64,000 nucleotides of DNA, taken from assembly GCF_000002075.1 (NCBI RefSeq), contig NW_004797886.1:195732-259731 (forward strand), written 5' to 3'. The translations under genes and the position numbers were made by a program. Shown in pieces: positions 11,389 to 24,600 of the stretch. The stretch's first letter is position 1. The number at the start of each line of letters is the position of its first letter. Source of the stretch: Aplysia californica. Taxonomy: Eukaryota > Mollusca > Gastropoda > Aplysiida > Aplysiidae. Below the pieces are notes generated by a model. It saw nothing but the letters and a program-made list of their open reading frames with translations. It ran no database searches and was not told the DNA's origin.

Positions 11389-11394
11389 AGATAA

Positions 11395-11455
11395 AGACGA
11401 TAGATGTTTGATAGGAAAGAAGGAGCAAACCACACCAGAACACCCATCAACCGCC
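11395..11455 (-). mobile_element. Hairpin-tail SINE, short type, right half
   Basis: Continues the copy begun at 9331: AGACGATAGATGTTTGATAG, GAAGGAGCAAACCACACCAG, AACACCCATC. The two halves are split at the point where other copies read GAGATAAGGACGA. Confidence 0.85.
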
Positions 11456-12622
11456 CGCACTATAAGATAGGGTTTAGAGAGGGGTGCAGTGACAAATATC
11501 ACGTGACCCACCACAGGACCGGGGACAAACTCGAAAACAGTAGGCCCCTGCAGTGGTCGAACTTTCAAAATGACCTACTGTGAGAATGAGAATAAAACTT
11601 CGGAAATTATACAAGCTAATGGACTAGAAACATTATGGTTCACATTGAAACAAACTCTCTTTCATCATCTCGTAGTAAAGGCAATTGTCGAATATCAAGT
11701 TTTGAGGTTAAAATTTTAATTAAAATTAACTTAAAACACAAAGAAATTTACAATCAATATTTTACCGAGTCAGTTTTCAAGTGACCTGTAAGAACTGTTC
11801 ATGCCAAATATGTCCTTAATTAATTATTAAGAAAAGAGAATTTGCATACACAACTGTACGAAACAAAATTGTTCCTGATGAAGTAAAAAAAAAACCACCC
11901 CAAAAACGCACCACATACAAGAAGCAGTTCGCATCTCTCCTTTCTGCTTCAGCATAAATATTCTCTCTAATTACGTTTACCATCACCATCCACTGAACAA
12001 GATTAGCTACGCTTTCTCCAAGCTCCCACTGCATGACCACACTCGGAGTTCCCTTCAAATTGCCATAACAAAAGATGCTTGGCTTAAAAAAAAAAAAAAG
12101 ATGGTTCCCCCCATTAAAAGTTATGATAACACCAGATTGAGCAGGAGCCGGATAAGAAAGTGATCACTACTGACCAAGGACCGGAAAGCACACAATACAG
12201 CAAAATATTGATATATATATATATGGTTTTTATAGCACAACCATTAATGATTTTTGTTTATAGAGGCAATGGCCATCTATATTTGGGTGTCACACCAGTA
12301 TTAACTATTGCATGAGTCATTAAATTTGCCCACATTACAGTTACAGCATTATTGTAAAAACAAAATATAAAAGCGAATTTGTTTTTCCTTCTCCGAACAA
12401 AAGCCTGACACTGGCAGAACTTAGTATACAGGACACAGATAGGATATTTTGAACTTTGATAACTAGGCCAAAATTATAATAAATCTTTGAGTTAGAAGGT
12501 CAAAAAAGGTTGAAACAATACAGCGAACTAAATATCACACATCTTTATGTGTACCAAAAGAGGGCTTGACCATTACACCATGTGCTGGTGAGCTGTGAGT
12601 TTATTTGTAAATCCCGAACTAT
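11456..12622. other. Intergenic DNA, nothing recognised
   Basis: No domain-bearing ORF. Contains A-runs (11886, 12089) and a short TA stretch (12210-12224). Confidence 0.5.

Positions 12623-12623
<1 letters not shown>

Positions 12624-12708
<85 letters not shown>
12624..12708 (+). repeat. (GA)n microsatellite with G-run
   Basis: About 77 bp of GA ending directly in a run of about 9 G. Confidence 0.97.
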
Positions 12709-15355
12709 TGCAATCAATAGATGGTGAATAAGAGTTATCGTGGAGATACAGCTGTTGATGTTAAGCTGTAAAAATGGTTTATTTGACTCCAACAAAATGC
12801 CCATGTTACTGACCACAATTGGTAAACTTTAGCCAATGACTCCTTTGCCGTTACCCTAGACACGGGATGCTATCCCTGTCTTCCTCTCTGCCACTTCACC
12901 AGCAAGCCAAAGTTCCTCTTTCTAGAGCAATGGATTTATATCATGAGTGAAACATAAGGTAAGTCCAGTTCAGACTGGCACTTTTCAAGTTGGTCTGTTT
13001 ACAACTTTTTCTTTTTTTTTTGGGGGGGGGGGTTATCTATTTCTCCACTTATGCACTTATGGCATGGCTGTTTATCAATATCAACCCCTTCTCTTTTGTT
13101 TGTGTTTGTTTTCTGAGGATGTTCAACTCTTACTCGATAACAACTAAAGTAAAAAAAAAAAGCAGGCATACAAGCAAAGAACTGAACAAAAACACATGAA
13201 ACTACTATGTCATAATTCAGTTGAAATTGTCCAAGACGGCCACCCATTATCGAGGAGAAAAGTGGTCATCTTAGACAGGTGGATTCTTGAACAGAATCAT
13301 GATATCGTAAAGAAGAAAAGCAAGGGGAAGTGGAAAGAGATCATTTATAAAATACAAGCCATTGCCTTGGACAGGTGGCAGTTGGGGCAGGTTTGACTGC
13401 CCTACCAAAGAAAGGTCTATCTTCAAACGAACACCTGTATTCTTCCTTGATATGACAACCATTAGTTCATTAAGGATCTCCATCCACATCATCCAACCCT
13501 GCTGTTAGTGTTGTAGTGGAAGAAAGATAAGGGTAGACCTTTAAAAAATTGCAACAAAAATGAAACGTATATGGTTCGACAGTTAAAATTGCGTATAATA
13601 ACATATTAAAAATCGGCATTCGAAATCGGGGAGGAAATTGTTTTAAAAAGCGTTAAAAGTTGTCAAAAAAGCAAAATTTATATTACGATCAAATTGGTTT
13701 ACCATACTTGCTTTGACGCGAGAATGTTTACGTAATTGGTACGGATTTTCATCATCGTTATCAGCGCCTTTTATGTAAAAAGTATGGGAAGCCAATATAT
13801 TAAAAATACGTTTTCTCACACCCTCAGCCTTTCAATAGAAAGAACAATATAGATGGGACTGAAGGGCACCAAGTGCGCATTTTGTGTCACTGATCTTAAA
13901 TAAGTACAAAATCTTTTTTGCAAAACATAAAAAGACTAGTCACAATACATTAAGCTTAACAGGCTGAAACGCAAACTTCGGTTAGTCTCCAAGAGTTCCT
14001 ATTCAGTACCTGCAGATTGTTTAAGGTCTGAAAAGAAAAATTTGCAGTCAAGCAAAGTCATAGAGACCTATAATGTCATTCGCATGTGAACCGAGACCCG
14101 AAGTCAGGACACAATAAAGAAAGTACGAACGAACGAACAACGACTATTCTTGGTTGTCTTATTCAGTTGCGACTTCAAAATTTTCAAGCAGCGTCTGTGT
14201 TCTGTTTGAAGTTGCATCTAAAAAAAAATTTTTTTAAAGGATATCACTGACATTGAGGTCTCAAGATTTTTTTAAGATATATGCTGTTCATAATGTTGTA
14301 TTCTATCTGAAGGCAAATTAATTTCAGCAGATCAATATTCGGAATCTGGTGACCATTTTGGAAGACCATCTTCACGAGGTGAAGGGCACAGTACATTATA
14401 TTTATGGACCTCAGTACCCGAAAAAGAAAAACTGATGGGTGCAAGGGAAAGCATAACATAATGAATAGCGGAGGTGGATGGGGAGTAGTTGTTGTTACAC
14501 TTCAGTAATCGGCTTCTTCAATTATACGAATGCGAGAATTTTATGAAACACCAAAGGGCTTTAAGGATGCCAGGCAGAAGCAAATTGTCTAGGCAGCTCG
14601 TCAATTGATGAAAAATCTACTTGAAAAGAAGTCTATCCATCAGTAAATATAATTGGATATATTTATAATGGAGAATAAAACGTGCTAACTTGGTGGCCTC
14701 GTTGTGCTGTTTCTTGAAACTGTCAATATGTACTACAATCTTCTTCTTCTAGCCAACCGAGATCTATGATTGCTCCCTTCCTAGAAGAAATCTGCATTTT
14801 TTAATCTCCACTTCTCCTCAAGGCCTCCATTGAACTCACTGAATGCACTGGGACTCTGCTCCACATACCGAGAGGCTCAAAGATTTAACTTGAATGCTGC
14901 TGTTGGGTCACTCACTGGAAAAATTCACGACTATAGCACACAGCTGTACTCAGTTTGAAGCATTCTACTTTGATTACAATATAAGGACTCCAGATGGAGA
15001 AAGGACATTCATGGCATGGGGATTACAGCAGCGCTCACACATACTCAACTGAAGAAAACGTTCATACCCCGGTCATCAGTGTAATACTCCATCACATTCC
15101 AGGTGGTTTTATATAGGGGAGCCTCTGGGAGCGCGAAGACTGGGATACAACAGAGTATCATTCTTTCTTTAAGAGAGTTTCTTGAAATCTATCAGTGCTC
15201 TTTCAGATACCATTTTTCATTTTTCAATTCAAACGGACTGGAAATTAATGTCACGCGTACTTCTCCAAAGCTGTGAGATATTTATGTACATTAGACTGCA
15301 GTTCAATTAAATGCACCTGCAAGAAAAATGAACTATATTGCTATCCTGCCTGCAA
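12709..15355. other. Intergenic DNA, nothing firmly recognised
   Basis: No gene, tRNA or LINE domain recognised. 13021-13032 is a T-run followed by a G-run. The short ORFs at 13000-13490 on both strands overlap and share no known domain. Confidence 0.45.
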
Positions 15356-15358
15356 ATT

Positions 15359-15622
15359 TCTTCTTCTTCTTCTTCTTCTTCTTCTTCTTCTTCTTCTTCT
15401 CCTTCCTCTCCTTCTTCTCCTTCTTCTTCTTCTTCTTCTTCTTCTTCTTCTTCTTCTTCTTCTTCTTCTTCTTCTTCTTCTCCTTCTCCTTCTCCTTCTT
15501 CTCCTTCCTCTCCTTCTTCTCCTTCCTCTCCTTCTTCTCCTTCTTCTTCTTCTTCTTCTTCTTCTTCTTCTTCTTCTTCTTCTTCTTCTTCTTCTTCTTC
15601 TTCTTCTTCTTCTTCTTCTTCT
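15359..15622 (+). repeat. (CTT)n microsatellite, interrupted
   Basis: About 264 bp of CTT with blocks of CTC substitutions. The variant block (roughly 15401-15421) is repeated at about 15481-15541, so the array has grown by unequal duplication of larger units. It creates spurious poly-Leu, poly-Phe, poly-Ser and poly-Glu frames on both strands, none of which should be taken as genes. Confidence 0.97.
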
Positions 15623-15639
15623 TTCTTCTTTACCCCCCC

Positions 15640-16389
15640 CCCCTCGCTTTCTGTTATGTCAATCATATCTCTTTGTAAATTAATAGCTAGGCCTAGTTCT
15701 AGTTGTCACTAGTATCGATTACCCAATGAACATTGCTACTCGAACTTTTTTGGCTCACCATGAAAAATCTGAGGGTTTAGGGTTCAAAGTCCTCCATTTC
15801 GGATTTTAAAAATAAGTTTTAAGGAACAGAATCACATGCATTGGTGTAAGATTTGTGTGTTGTGAGATACGGCGTGCGATTCTGAAATGTTTTGGTATCG
15901 ATATTTGACTATTTCGATACTATACCATAAAACGGCATTTTAAACAAATTTCCTCCCTTCCGATTCATGCCGATTTTCAGTATGTTATAGAGGAAGGTTT
16001 CCTGGTTCTAATGACACCAAAATTATTTCTATTGCAATTTTGTTACCCCCATAGTGCAATGCACAGCTAAAGTTATTCCCTTCATAAAGTTGGCTTCATA
16101 ATAATATATTATTATTATACAAAAAGACTTTGTAAGTATCAAAGAATGCGCCAACTTTTTTCAAGGTTGGTGGCTTGACAACTACTACATTATTGAGTTT
16201 TCTCAACAGTAGAAGAGCATGTCTGGCTCACTCTTGTGTCCTATGGCTATAACAAGGCAATATGACAAAAGTTACCATTGTTTTGAAAGACTCAACAATA
16301 ATCGAATTTGACTTGATCGCTTTCAAAACTTCTTACTGAGGCAAAGTTTCATAGTAATTGTGGTAGCATCGTGGTACGACGGCCTTCAA
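15640..16389. other. Intergenic DNA, nothing recognised
   Basis: AT-rich, no supported gene or repeat family. Confidence 0.45.
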
Positions 16390-18000
16390 CTCCAGTAGAT
16401 GTTTAAACTGGTTGGCAGTTTTTTTCAATCTGTCTTTGCAGAGAGGTCCAGCAGTAACCGTTGTACATTGGGTATTCAGCTTTCTTGGTCCTTGCAGCGC
16501 CTGCCATCCATCACCAAAGTTCAGCTTGTACTGAATGTAAGGTATGGAGTGTACTTTGATGCTAGCAAGTCAGTGACAGTAGGATCGCCTGCTTTTCTCC
16601 CTGGACGGATTGTTTAGTGCTCTCCGACCTTTGCAAAATCTTTGAAAAAGATGTGGCCAAGGTACATAACTTCATAGGGCCCGGGGATGCGTCTGGCTTG
16701 GAGCATGATGTCCACGTAGTCCATTGGGATGTACATCAGTGCGTTTTAGAGCCATCGCTCAATAGTGCCAAGGACTGAGAATTTCTGCTCAACTGTGATG
16801 TTAAGCTCTTTGGCCAGCGAGGCCATTGCACTCACCAGGGTGGCATTTCTGTTTTAGTAGTTGCACCAATCACTGAAGATGAAAAAATGGTTGAAGCCAG
16901 TCGCTTGCAATATCAGTTAGTGCGTCAGATATGATGAAAACTGTTGAAGCTCAGACCAACTTCACTTTCATCCCAGACATATCATCTGGCGTCTCTGGTG
17001 GCAAAATCCTAAATTGTAAAATTGTGTATTGCCAATTTTGTCTTATGATATAATATATATATATATAAGGTGGGTGTCTTTAGTGATGAGGCCAGAAGGA
17101 TGCACTGGATCCCCATACAAAGGACACACATTTTGTTCTCTGGGTCCAGTGCCGCCTCCCTGTCCTTCTCCTTCTCTTGTCTAGCTGCCGCGTTCCTCAT
17201 ATTCATATTTGATGAGCTGTGTATTCTGTTTCTGTGAGGTTTCCTAATTTGAAGCTGGTGCAAATGTCCCACTGAAAGTGAACCCAAATTGTTTTTCTTG
17301 AACTTTTGGTAGAACACTTGATAGCTCAATGTGGCTTTCTCCCTCTCAGCAAAGTTCTCCATGTATACTTGATGCAAATCTGACGTTTTCAGGATTGTCA
17401 TCTGTAGACAGGAGGATATCTTCCAAAGTTTGTCAAAACATTCCTCTTTATTGAACAACTTGTCATCCTTGGCTCTCTCATGGTGGGCGTGATGTGTTCT
17501 AGAGAGGGGGGTGGGGGGGGGGGGACCTCTTGGGGTTTTTTTTCGGAGAAGACACTTTAAATAAACCAGTTGGTCAGGCCTATGGTGTTCATGAAGATTG
17601 TTTTACAAACAGTTGTTCTTTGACCATTGACTCTTTTAAGCGATATTGAAGGGTGTAATTTCTCTTTGGGTTTTCACTTGCTGTGTAAGATCTCCTTTTG
17701 TCTATCCTGTGTATCATGGCATATATGTAGTCTCTCTTTTCTTTCCAAGAGAGTGACCACTGAAGTCATTGCATTTTGTACCAACCAGTTTACAACAGCA
17801 AAGGACGTCAAGTTCACACCCTGCTCGCTTCGTGCCCTGACATGTGTAGAGGCATCCCCAGTTCTTTCAACCTCTTCCTTTTGTTACCCTTCCAATCGTT
17901 TTCATGCCGTGTCCTTTTCGCAGAGATCAAAGACGACATAACTGTTGTATTATCAGCTGATGTGACATTAGCCTGGTCATGTTGATCACTTTCCATTGTG
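16390..18000 (-). pseudogene. Relic of a multicopy transposon-like protein gene
   Basis: Separate minus-strand blocks resemble a large family of uncharacterised multicopy proteins in aquatic invertebrates, which I associate with the DUF7869-type transposase-like fold. From 5' to 3' they are a basic N-terminal block (DWKGNKRKRLKELGMPL), a block ending YHKTKLAIHNFTI preceded by MCVLCMGIQCILLAS, then LAKELNITVEQKFSVLG, MYIPMDYVDIMLQARRIPGP, YEVMYLGHIFFKDF and IRPGRKAGDPTVTDLLASKY. The matched order and spacing argue for one former coding region of about 1.6 kb, now broken in several places. I recognise the motifs from memory. The family name is tentative and the domestication status unknown. Confidence 0.6.
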
Positions 18001-18009
18001 CAGAGGGTC

Positions 18010-19329
18010 AGAGGTGACGTAGCAAGCGTTGCATCATCTTATTGAATGTTCTAGCGTTATGTAAGTTAAGGTTTGATATAAAGATAAAGCATTATGTTAT
18101 GACACTGAGAAAATAATCTATACAAAATGCAAACGAAATGAACTTTCAAAGAAAATCGAAAGATGTTTCAGAAGGTAATGACTGCAATAAACACTGCAAA
18201 TGAAAAAAAAAAAATTTTTATCTTTAAAAGAAAACGATCGTTGGGGGCAGACGGTGTGCTGGACAGGTCCCACATTTTTTTTCTGAGTGAGTTAGTAAAA
18301 TATGAAAAGCTATCGACTTCGTCCATTCAATTGCAATGGAAAAAATGATTAGGAGAAGAGACAGTAGTCCGAATAAGGGAAAATGCCTTCATAATTCGGC
18401 AACTTTCAAGTACAAAGACAAAGAAGAACACGTGGACAGAAAAAATAGTTTCATATAAAACACAATCCATAAAGATGCATTTAAAATACCGGCATTGTCA
18501 CGAGATAAAAACAGTTCTGTGGGTACAGTGGGGAGTTTTAGTCATTAATAACATTATCAGCAGCATTAAGAAGAAAAAAAAGAGGGAACAACCAGGTCTA
18601 TATAACTCCCAAATGAAACCAACAAGAAATATTACACAAATTTCCCTTTTGAAGAGCTCACATGGTTACGTGAGCGAATTCAGGACTATCAAATGAAGTC
18701 CTGAGACGAGTCGAAGCCGGGGTTAGTCGGTAACGTAGCACGTGGTCCCTCATTGTAAGCGCGACAAAAACAGCCAACCCTCATTCCCTCCCTCGCAGGT
18801 GGGATAGTCGGAAACATCGGGCTAAAGTCCGATGGATGCCGGGTTATACGGTTTTATTTCTAATGTTTTAAAGACATTTCTCTAGACAAAATTTAGATCT
18901 GACTATGAGTGAGCATATGAAATGGACAATTTGCTATCGATAGGGCCAATAAATTTTTTTTTTGACATTTTGTGGGTTAGTCGGTTTTATCACCAGGCCG
19001 ACGATATGTTACGTTTTGAGCCATGGTTATACTTCTGTCGAGGAACAAGTTAATTACGTCTAGACCCAAAAAAAAAACTACGTCCGGAAAGAGTTAAGAT
19101 CAAATTAATACAAAGCATAAACACTCGAATTCAAGGAACAACGAGACCGCCCAAATGAGCACGGCAGCGTGTGACATCACCACTGGCGAAGCCAGGCCGG
19201 GCAGGGAAACACAAGAGGTTTCTTATGTTTGAGGCACCTATTGTCACAAACTGTGGCTTTGAACTTGAATTATTCAACGAAGTTGCTATGCGTACGGCTC
19301 CCGTACGCACGCATAGCATCGAGGCTATA
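18010..19329. other. Intergenic DNA, nothing recognised
   Basis: No supported gene. The sequence at about 19285-19340, with inverted GCGTACGG/CCGTACGC halves, is interrupted by the hAT element. A related sequence lies inverted near 22305-22360. Confidence 0.4.
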
Positions 19330-19337
19330 TGTGTACA

Positions 19338-21608
19338 CAGAGCTGGTAGTAACGGAGTACAAGTACTCCGGTACTTGTACTTACGTTATAATTTTCGGTA
19401 CTTTTACTGTACTCCAGTACATTTTTGAAACCAGTACTTTTACTGTACTCCGATACTTTTTATAAAAGTACTTTTGAGTACTTTTAAAGTACATTTTGAG
19501 TACTTTGGTAGCTTAATGAAAGTGTAAGTGCAGGCATTTCTGATCATAATTTACGGAACAAAAACCCGATCAACCACCAAGAGTTAAAAGTTGAGATCAA
19601 AGAACGGCCGTCGCCTCAAAGATCAGCCACTATCGTGAATGTGATCACAAGCGTTGTAAAATCCTTGAAACAGTACAGTGTTTGCTCCAGACGGGATCAC
19701 ACCAAGGTGTGAACTGACCGATGCGTTTCTTTTTTCCCAAACATCGCACTCGCATCTGACCTCACCACCTAAACTTACATCACTCCATGGGTGGGTAGGG
19801 CCTACAAGTTCGCTCCAGGCGGGATCACATCAAACTGTGAACTCTTCCCTGACCATTGAAAGCAGTGTTTCCAGAATTTGCGAGACAACCTGAATTTTAA
19901 TTAGTGTGGTCACATCGTAATGGTGCGTAACGACAAAGGAGGTTGAGGGGTGGGGGGGGTGGACTCAATCAGAGATGGAAAGCTAAAATTGTTGGACAGG
20001 TAAAGGGGAGGGGCAACTGGATAAACGTAGAAAGATCTCAAGACTCATGATAGGCTAATGAGTGTGTATGTATATAATATTATTTATGGCATGCCTCATG
20101 CCACTGTGATTGGTAATCAAGGTTGACCACTCTTTGCTTGCCATATGTCATAAATCCACCCAGGAGTCACGTCAGTTCATGGGTCACTGTAGATTTTTCC
20201 TTGGCTTTGTTGGCTAAGATCCCATATTTTCCTTGCTTCCGAGCACTGGGATCTTAGGCGGAGACTACTGCAGTAGAGAATCTTTGGTTACACTACACTT
20301 ACTAGACTCTAGGAAACTATTGTATTTTGGTTTGCCGTTGGCGCCGTGGACTACACAGTGTGATCAAAATCTGTCAGACCACTATAATCAATCGAAGTGG
20401 CTAGCCGTACTTAAGTACGGCTAGACTGCCAGTCTAGCCGTACTTAGATCTAGGTTTGGCCCTATCGACTCAAGCCTGTTAAGTACACAAGTCTCATTAG
20501 ATCTAGATCTAGCAATTATTCAGGTTCAAATACATGCAAGTCAGTAAGGCACCTTTTGGTTTTGTCTGAAATACAAATACTTTAGGCATTGCAAACTAAA
20601 AATTTCATTTACAATTCAGCCATCAATATTAAAAGTGCGGTTAGCCTGACAGTCTAGCCGTCCTTAAGTACGGCTAGCCTGGCTGTCTACCCGTACTTAA
20701 GTACAGCTAGATTGCCAGTCTAGCCGTACTTATCTTATTCCCTATTAACATTAGAAAACAGGAGGTTTAAAATACATGCACTGTCATTAAGGCACCTGGT
20801 TTTGTCTCAAATACAAATACTTTAGGTACTGCACACTAAAAATGTATATTTACAATTCAGTAGGCCTATTTTTTTTTAATGGTCAGTGTAGCCATCATAT
20901 TTAGAATAAGTACGGCTAGCCTCTTCCAAAATCAATTGAAACTGAAACTGTGTTCTCAATGTGTATCTAACAATTTTTAGGCTGCCTAAATTTCTTTTAA
21001 ACTTTTTTGGGGTGGTTTTTGCTTAAGGCTACATTGATTCCTTGAGGATTTGTTAATGAAGAATTCAATGCACTTTTCCATTTCTATGCGGGCCATTTTC
21101 ATCAATTTTATGTTTTCTTAAGAGCAACTTTATATCTACATTTTTCAATTTGGATACTCTTTCTGTAGAACTTTCCGACCTCTATGACTGACTTACATTT
21201 GATCACATTGTCTTGCTCAAACAAGTTTTATTCATAATATCACTTACCCACTAGTTGCGTCTGTTCGTTTGGGATGTTTTTTGTTCAACTTCACGGACCA
21301 TTTCCACCGTTCAGTGCGTACATTGTATATTCAAATGCTTTGTATACTGTTTACAATTTTAGTAATAAATAGCCTAATTTGTCAAATATATTGGTTAAGT
21401 TATAAAATATGATGTTTTGCATAAGCGCTGAAGTGTTTTAGCATATTAGCAGAAAGTACTCAAAATGTACTCATAAGTACTTTTTTAAAAAGTACTTGTA
21501 CTCAAGTACATTTTATAGGAAAGTACTTTTACTGTACTTAAGTACATTTTTTAGATTGTACTTAAATTTGTACTTAAGTACTTTTTTAAAAGTACTTTAA
21601 CAGCTCTG
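19338..21608. mobile_element. Non-autonomous hAT-type DNA transposon
   Basis: The ends are inverted: CAGAGCTGGTAGTAAC at the left and ...TTAACAGCTCTG at the right (terminal CAGAGCTG perfect). They are flanked by a near-perfect 8-bp target duplication, tgtgtaca (19330-19337) and tgtgtacg (21609-21616). An 8-bp duplication with a CAGNG-type end is characteristic of hAT elements. Both ends carry dense AGTACTTTTA/GTACTCC subterminal repeats (19350-19505 and 21455-21600), typical transposase-binding arrays. The 2.27-kb interior has no transposase-like ORF. It holds palindromic GCCGTACTTAAGTACGGC units and a roughly 245-bp internal duplication. Confidence 0.9.
20400..20870. repeat. Internal duplication and palindromes inside the hAT element
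   Basis: Segment 20520-20630 (AATACATGCAAGTCAG, TTTTGTCTGAAATACAAAT, TACAATTCAG) recurs at 20765-20865. Between and before them, TAGCCGTACTTAAGTACGG and CTGCCAGTCTAGCCGTACTT recur several times in both orientations. Confidence 0.8.
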
Positions 21609-21616
21609 TGTGTACG

Positions 21617-24600
21617 GCCCTCCACTTCACATAATAAGCTAGGCTCATAAACTATCAAACCGGACACTAGAAGCGGAAAAACTTAAACCCTGGAAGAACA
21701 AAAGGCCCTTTTTAAAGGGTGTGAGCCAGGCTACCAAGGAAGCGCGCAGGATAGGGCTGACTTACTTTGATTGGGAAGCGTACAGCTATAAATATATAAT
21801 AAAGGGCATAAACGATGACCTTTTTTCCATGGAAAATTTCAGTATTCCTTATATGGATAATGACGTAGTAAATTACAGGTCAAAGTTATAGTGACCACTG
21901 ACTTTGCAAGTCATCTTGACCTCGTAGAACGTCTCTTGGCCAAACATCGTACACAACACCAGAGTTCACTCAGCCAAAAATGTGTACGCTGAAGTCTGCG
22001 CATTGGTTCAGATGACACTGCAGTCTTTGTTTCGAAGCTCTCTTTCGTTTCTCCAGCAGAAGAATAGCACAGTTTTTTAGCTTCATTTTTATTATTTATT
22101 TTCACACAAGTAGGGTAACTCTGATCGCAAATCTGCACTTTTTCGAAAGAGGGCGCCACCGAATTTTGAGGACACTTTTTTAATTGGCTCAAATAGAGGT
22201 GTGAACTATCTTGATACACAATCTTTGTCTTGGCCAAGATATCGATCGATAAACTGACGCGCTCCAGGTGAGTGATTTCAAGGCCCGATCAATCTAATAT
22301 ACTTTAGAGGGCCGTACGTAAGGAGGGCAGTACATAGGGAGGGCCGTACACATAGCCACAGGCATTATTCAAATATTTTAAAAACTTAAAAACAGCAAAT
22401 GCATGATCTACAACATACAAGTAAGTTTAAAGTCTCTTGAACACAAGACAAATGGATTAAATTTTAAATCGATCTAAAATTTACCTCATTTTCAAATCAA
22501 AATCCTTCCACTTCTACCGCATCGATCTCGACATGAAGGAATGCCATTTTAAAGCTAAAGGTTTCCTCTTTAAAATGATGTACCCTGAGTCATGACGGTT
22601 CTGAAAACATAATAAAACAGTACTTTCGGACCCACCCAAAACGCGACCAGACACGACTGGGATCAAAAAGGGGGGGTAGCCTACTTTATTGTGGCTATTG
22701 GCATGACTCTTGTAAAAACAAAAGAAACTGACAGGACACGTCACAATCCTTTGAATTATTTAAAATTGAACATTGCACAAAATGGGGGAGCAAAGAATAT
22801 CACCTGCCGTGATACTGCGTATCGTAAGAGCAGGCCACTAATGTCTAAAGGTGCATATAGGTCTGGTCTCCTGAAAAGTGCCAATTCAAAGAGGGCCAAT
22901 TACCCGACCCATTAAAAACAGAAAATAAAAATCATAAAGTGTTACTGAGCGACTACAAGGGCTCAGTACACAGGATGTTAAAGTTGGCTGCACATGATTA
23001 CATAGTGACATGGACTGTCGGAATCTGACTTCCTTAGAACTATTACTCCGGGAAGATGGGGATGGGTTGGGAAAGCCGAACCGTGGCCAAATGGCAAATA
23101 AATTTATTTAAATTGGAATGAGGAGTATTATAAATTTTTGTCAAATTAAATTCTTTATTTTAAGTTTGAAAACCTTAACGATCCTTCCAAATTCATATTT
23201 ACTGGCAGCCCTTTGATTTCCTGACTTTCTCACGTATAGATATCTATTTTTGTTTTCATTCATTTCCAGCTTTTTAAACCTTATTTCAGAGTTGAGAGGG
23301 AGCCCTGTGATGTCGGTACCTAAGTTTGCAGTGACCTTTGATCCATACGGACGGTCTTTTAGATTCTGTTGGTCTTCCAACTCTTACTACTTTCAGAACA
23401 GTAGGCAGGCCTATTAAGTTACACTAGCTAGATCTAGATCTATCTCTATAATCAAAGATCTGAGAAGATTAGAAGCCTACTGAGCGATTAAATCAGTGTT
23501 AGTGTTAGTGTAGCCTACCTTGTTTTAACAGCGGCCAGACGATAGAGAACAAAGTGAACATATGAGACAGTAAAATAATGCTGGATCATCTGTACCTAGA
23601 ATTTAGATCAAGATGTGGACTATAAAAGTTAAACTGTAAGTGCCTTCCCTAAGAGTGTGGTCATTATGTAACACAACAACAATAACACTTGTAAGTCAAC
23701 CTCATCATCATTCATCACCAGACCAGAGATCAGGATCCACGGAGTAAAGTTCGGTCTCTGACTGGTCCAGGGTGAGCATAGCAATAACTATTTAAGAATA
23801 ACAAGAGTTCACGAACTTATGTACGGGTCTTGGTGGAGCTCTCATCAAAAAACTTTAGCAAGAATCTTGTCGAAAGACTGGCTTCTCATCTAATCATCAA
23901 GGCCCGCTATCATCTGGCCTTGATCTCTACACTGACACTTAACTTTATAAAACAATTGCACAAGTACAGGTCTCGTATAAACTTACCTCAATCGGTCTCT
24001 GTGAGCATAAAAGCATCAGATAAACCTCGTGCAGTTATATCATAACAGCAACATGACATATGTTTAAGAAAAATAAATGGAATTATCGTTTTTGGGTCTA
24101 TATGGACCTCACTGAATCAGTTCAGGAGACCCAACTGCTAGTAAACAAAACTTATGTACCACTGCTAGATTTCACGTGATCCATCCAGAGACCTTCAGTA
24201 TAAAGTGGTCGCGTTTACCTATTGGTTCAAATAACAGATGTGACGATGAAACCCCGGTTATGCTGGTGGTAGGCATTGAGGATAAGGTCGAAACCCATTG
24301 TTCCCATTGCTTGTACATGCACAAATCCTTGTGAAAAACAAATGTTGAAATGATAGAGAAAACAGCAAGATTATAGAAAATAACAAACAAGTCATTGCAT
24401 ATTAACATAACAACACATTAGTCAAAACCATTAGCTATTCGTTCAAATTATACCGAAGGTCCTTGGATCCAGATCGGCAGGCCAGTTGAGACTACTATGG
24501 ACACGAAACTTCTGCGAGTATCGAATTAACAATATGAGTGCAACTAGTAGTTTGTTCTGTTATTATGCTGAATTCTGTCTGTTTGTAGATAGATAGTGAA

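Noticed and set aside
10720-11411. Plus-strand ORFs of 94 and 140 codons
   Set aside because: Antisense shadows of the minus-strand LINE reverse transcriptase.
13195-13500. Possible transposon around the repeated GACAGGTGG motif
   Set aside because: Two short similar stretches only; no inverted ends or coding motif.
15273-15712. Long overlapping ORFs (poly-Leu, poly-Phe, poly-Ser, poly-Glu) on both strands
   Set aside because: All are translations of the CTT array in different frames; no non-repeat domain.
16399-16617. 72-codon plus-strand ORF
   Set aside because: Antisense of the minus-strand transposon-like relic.
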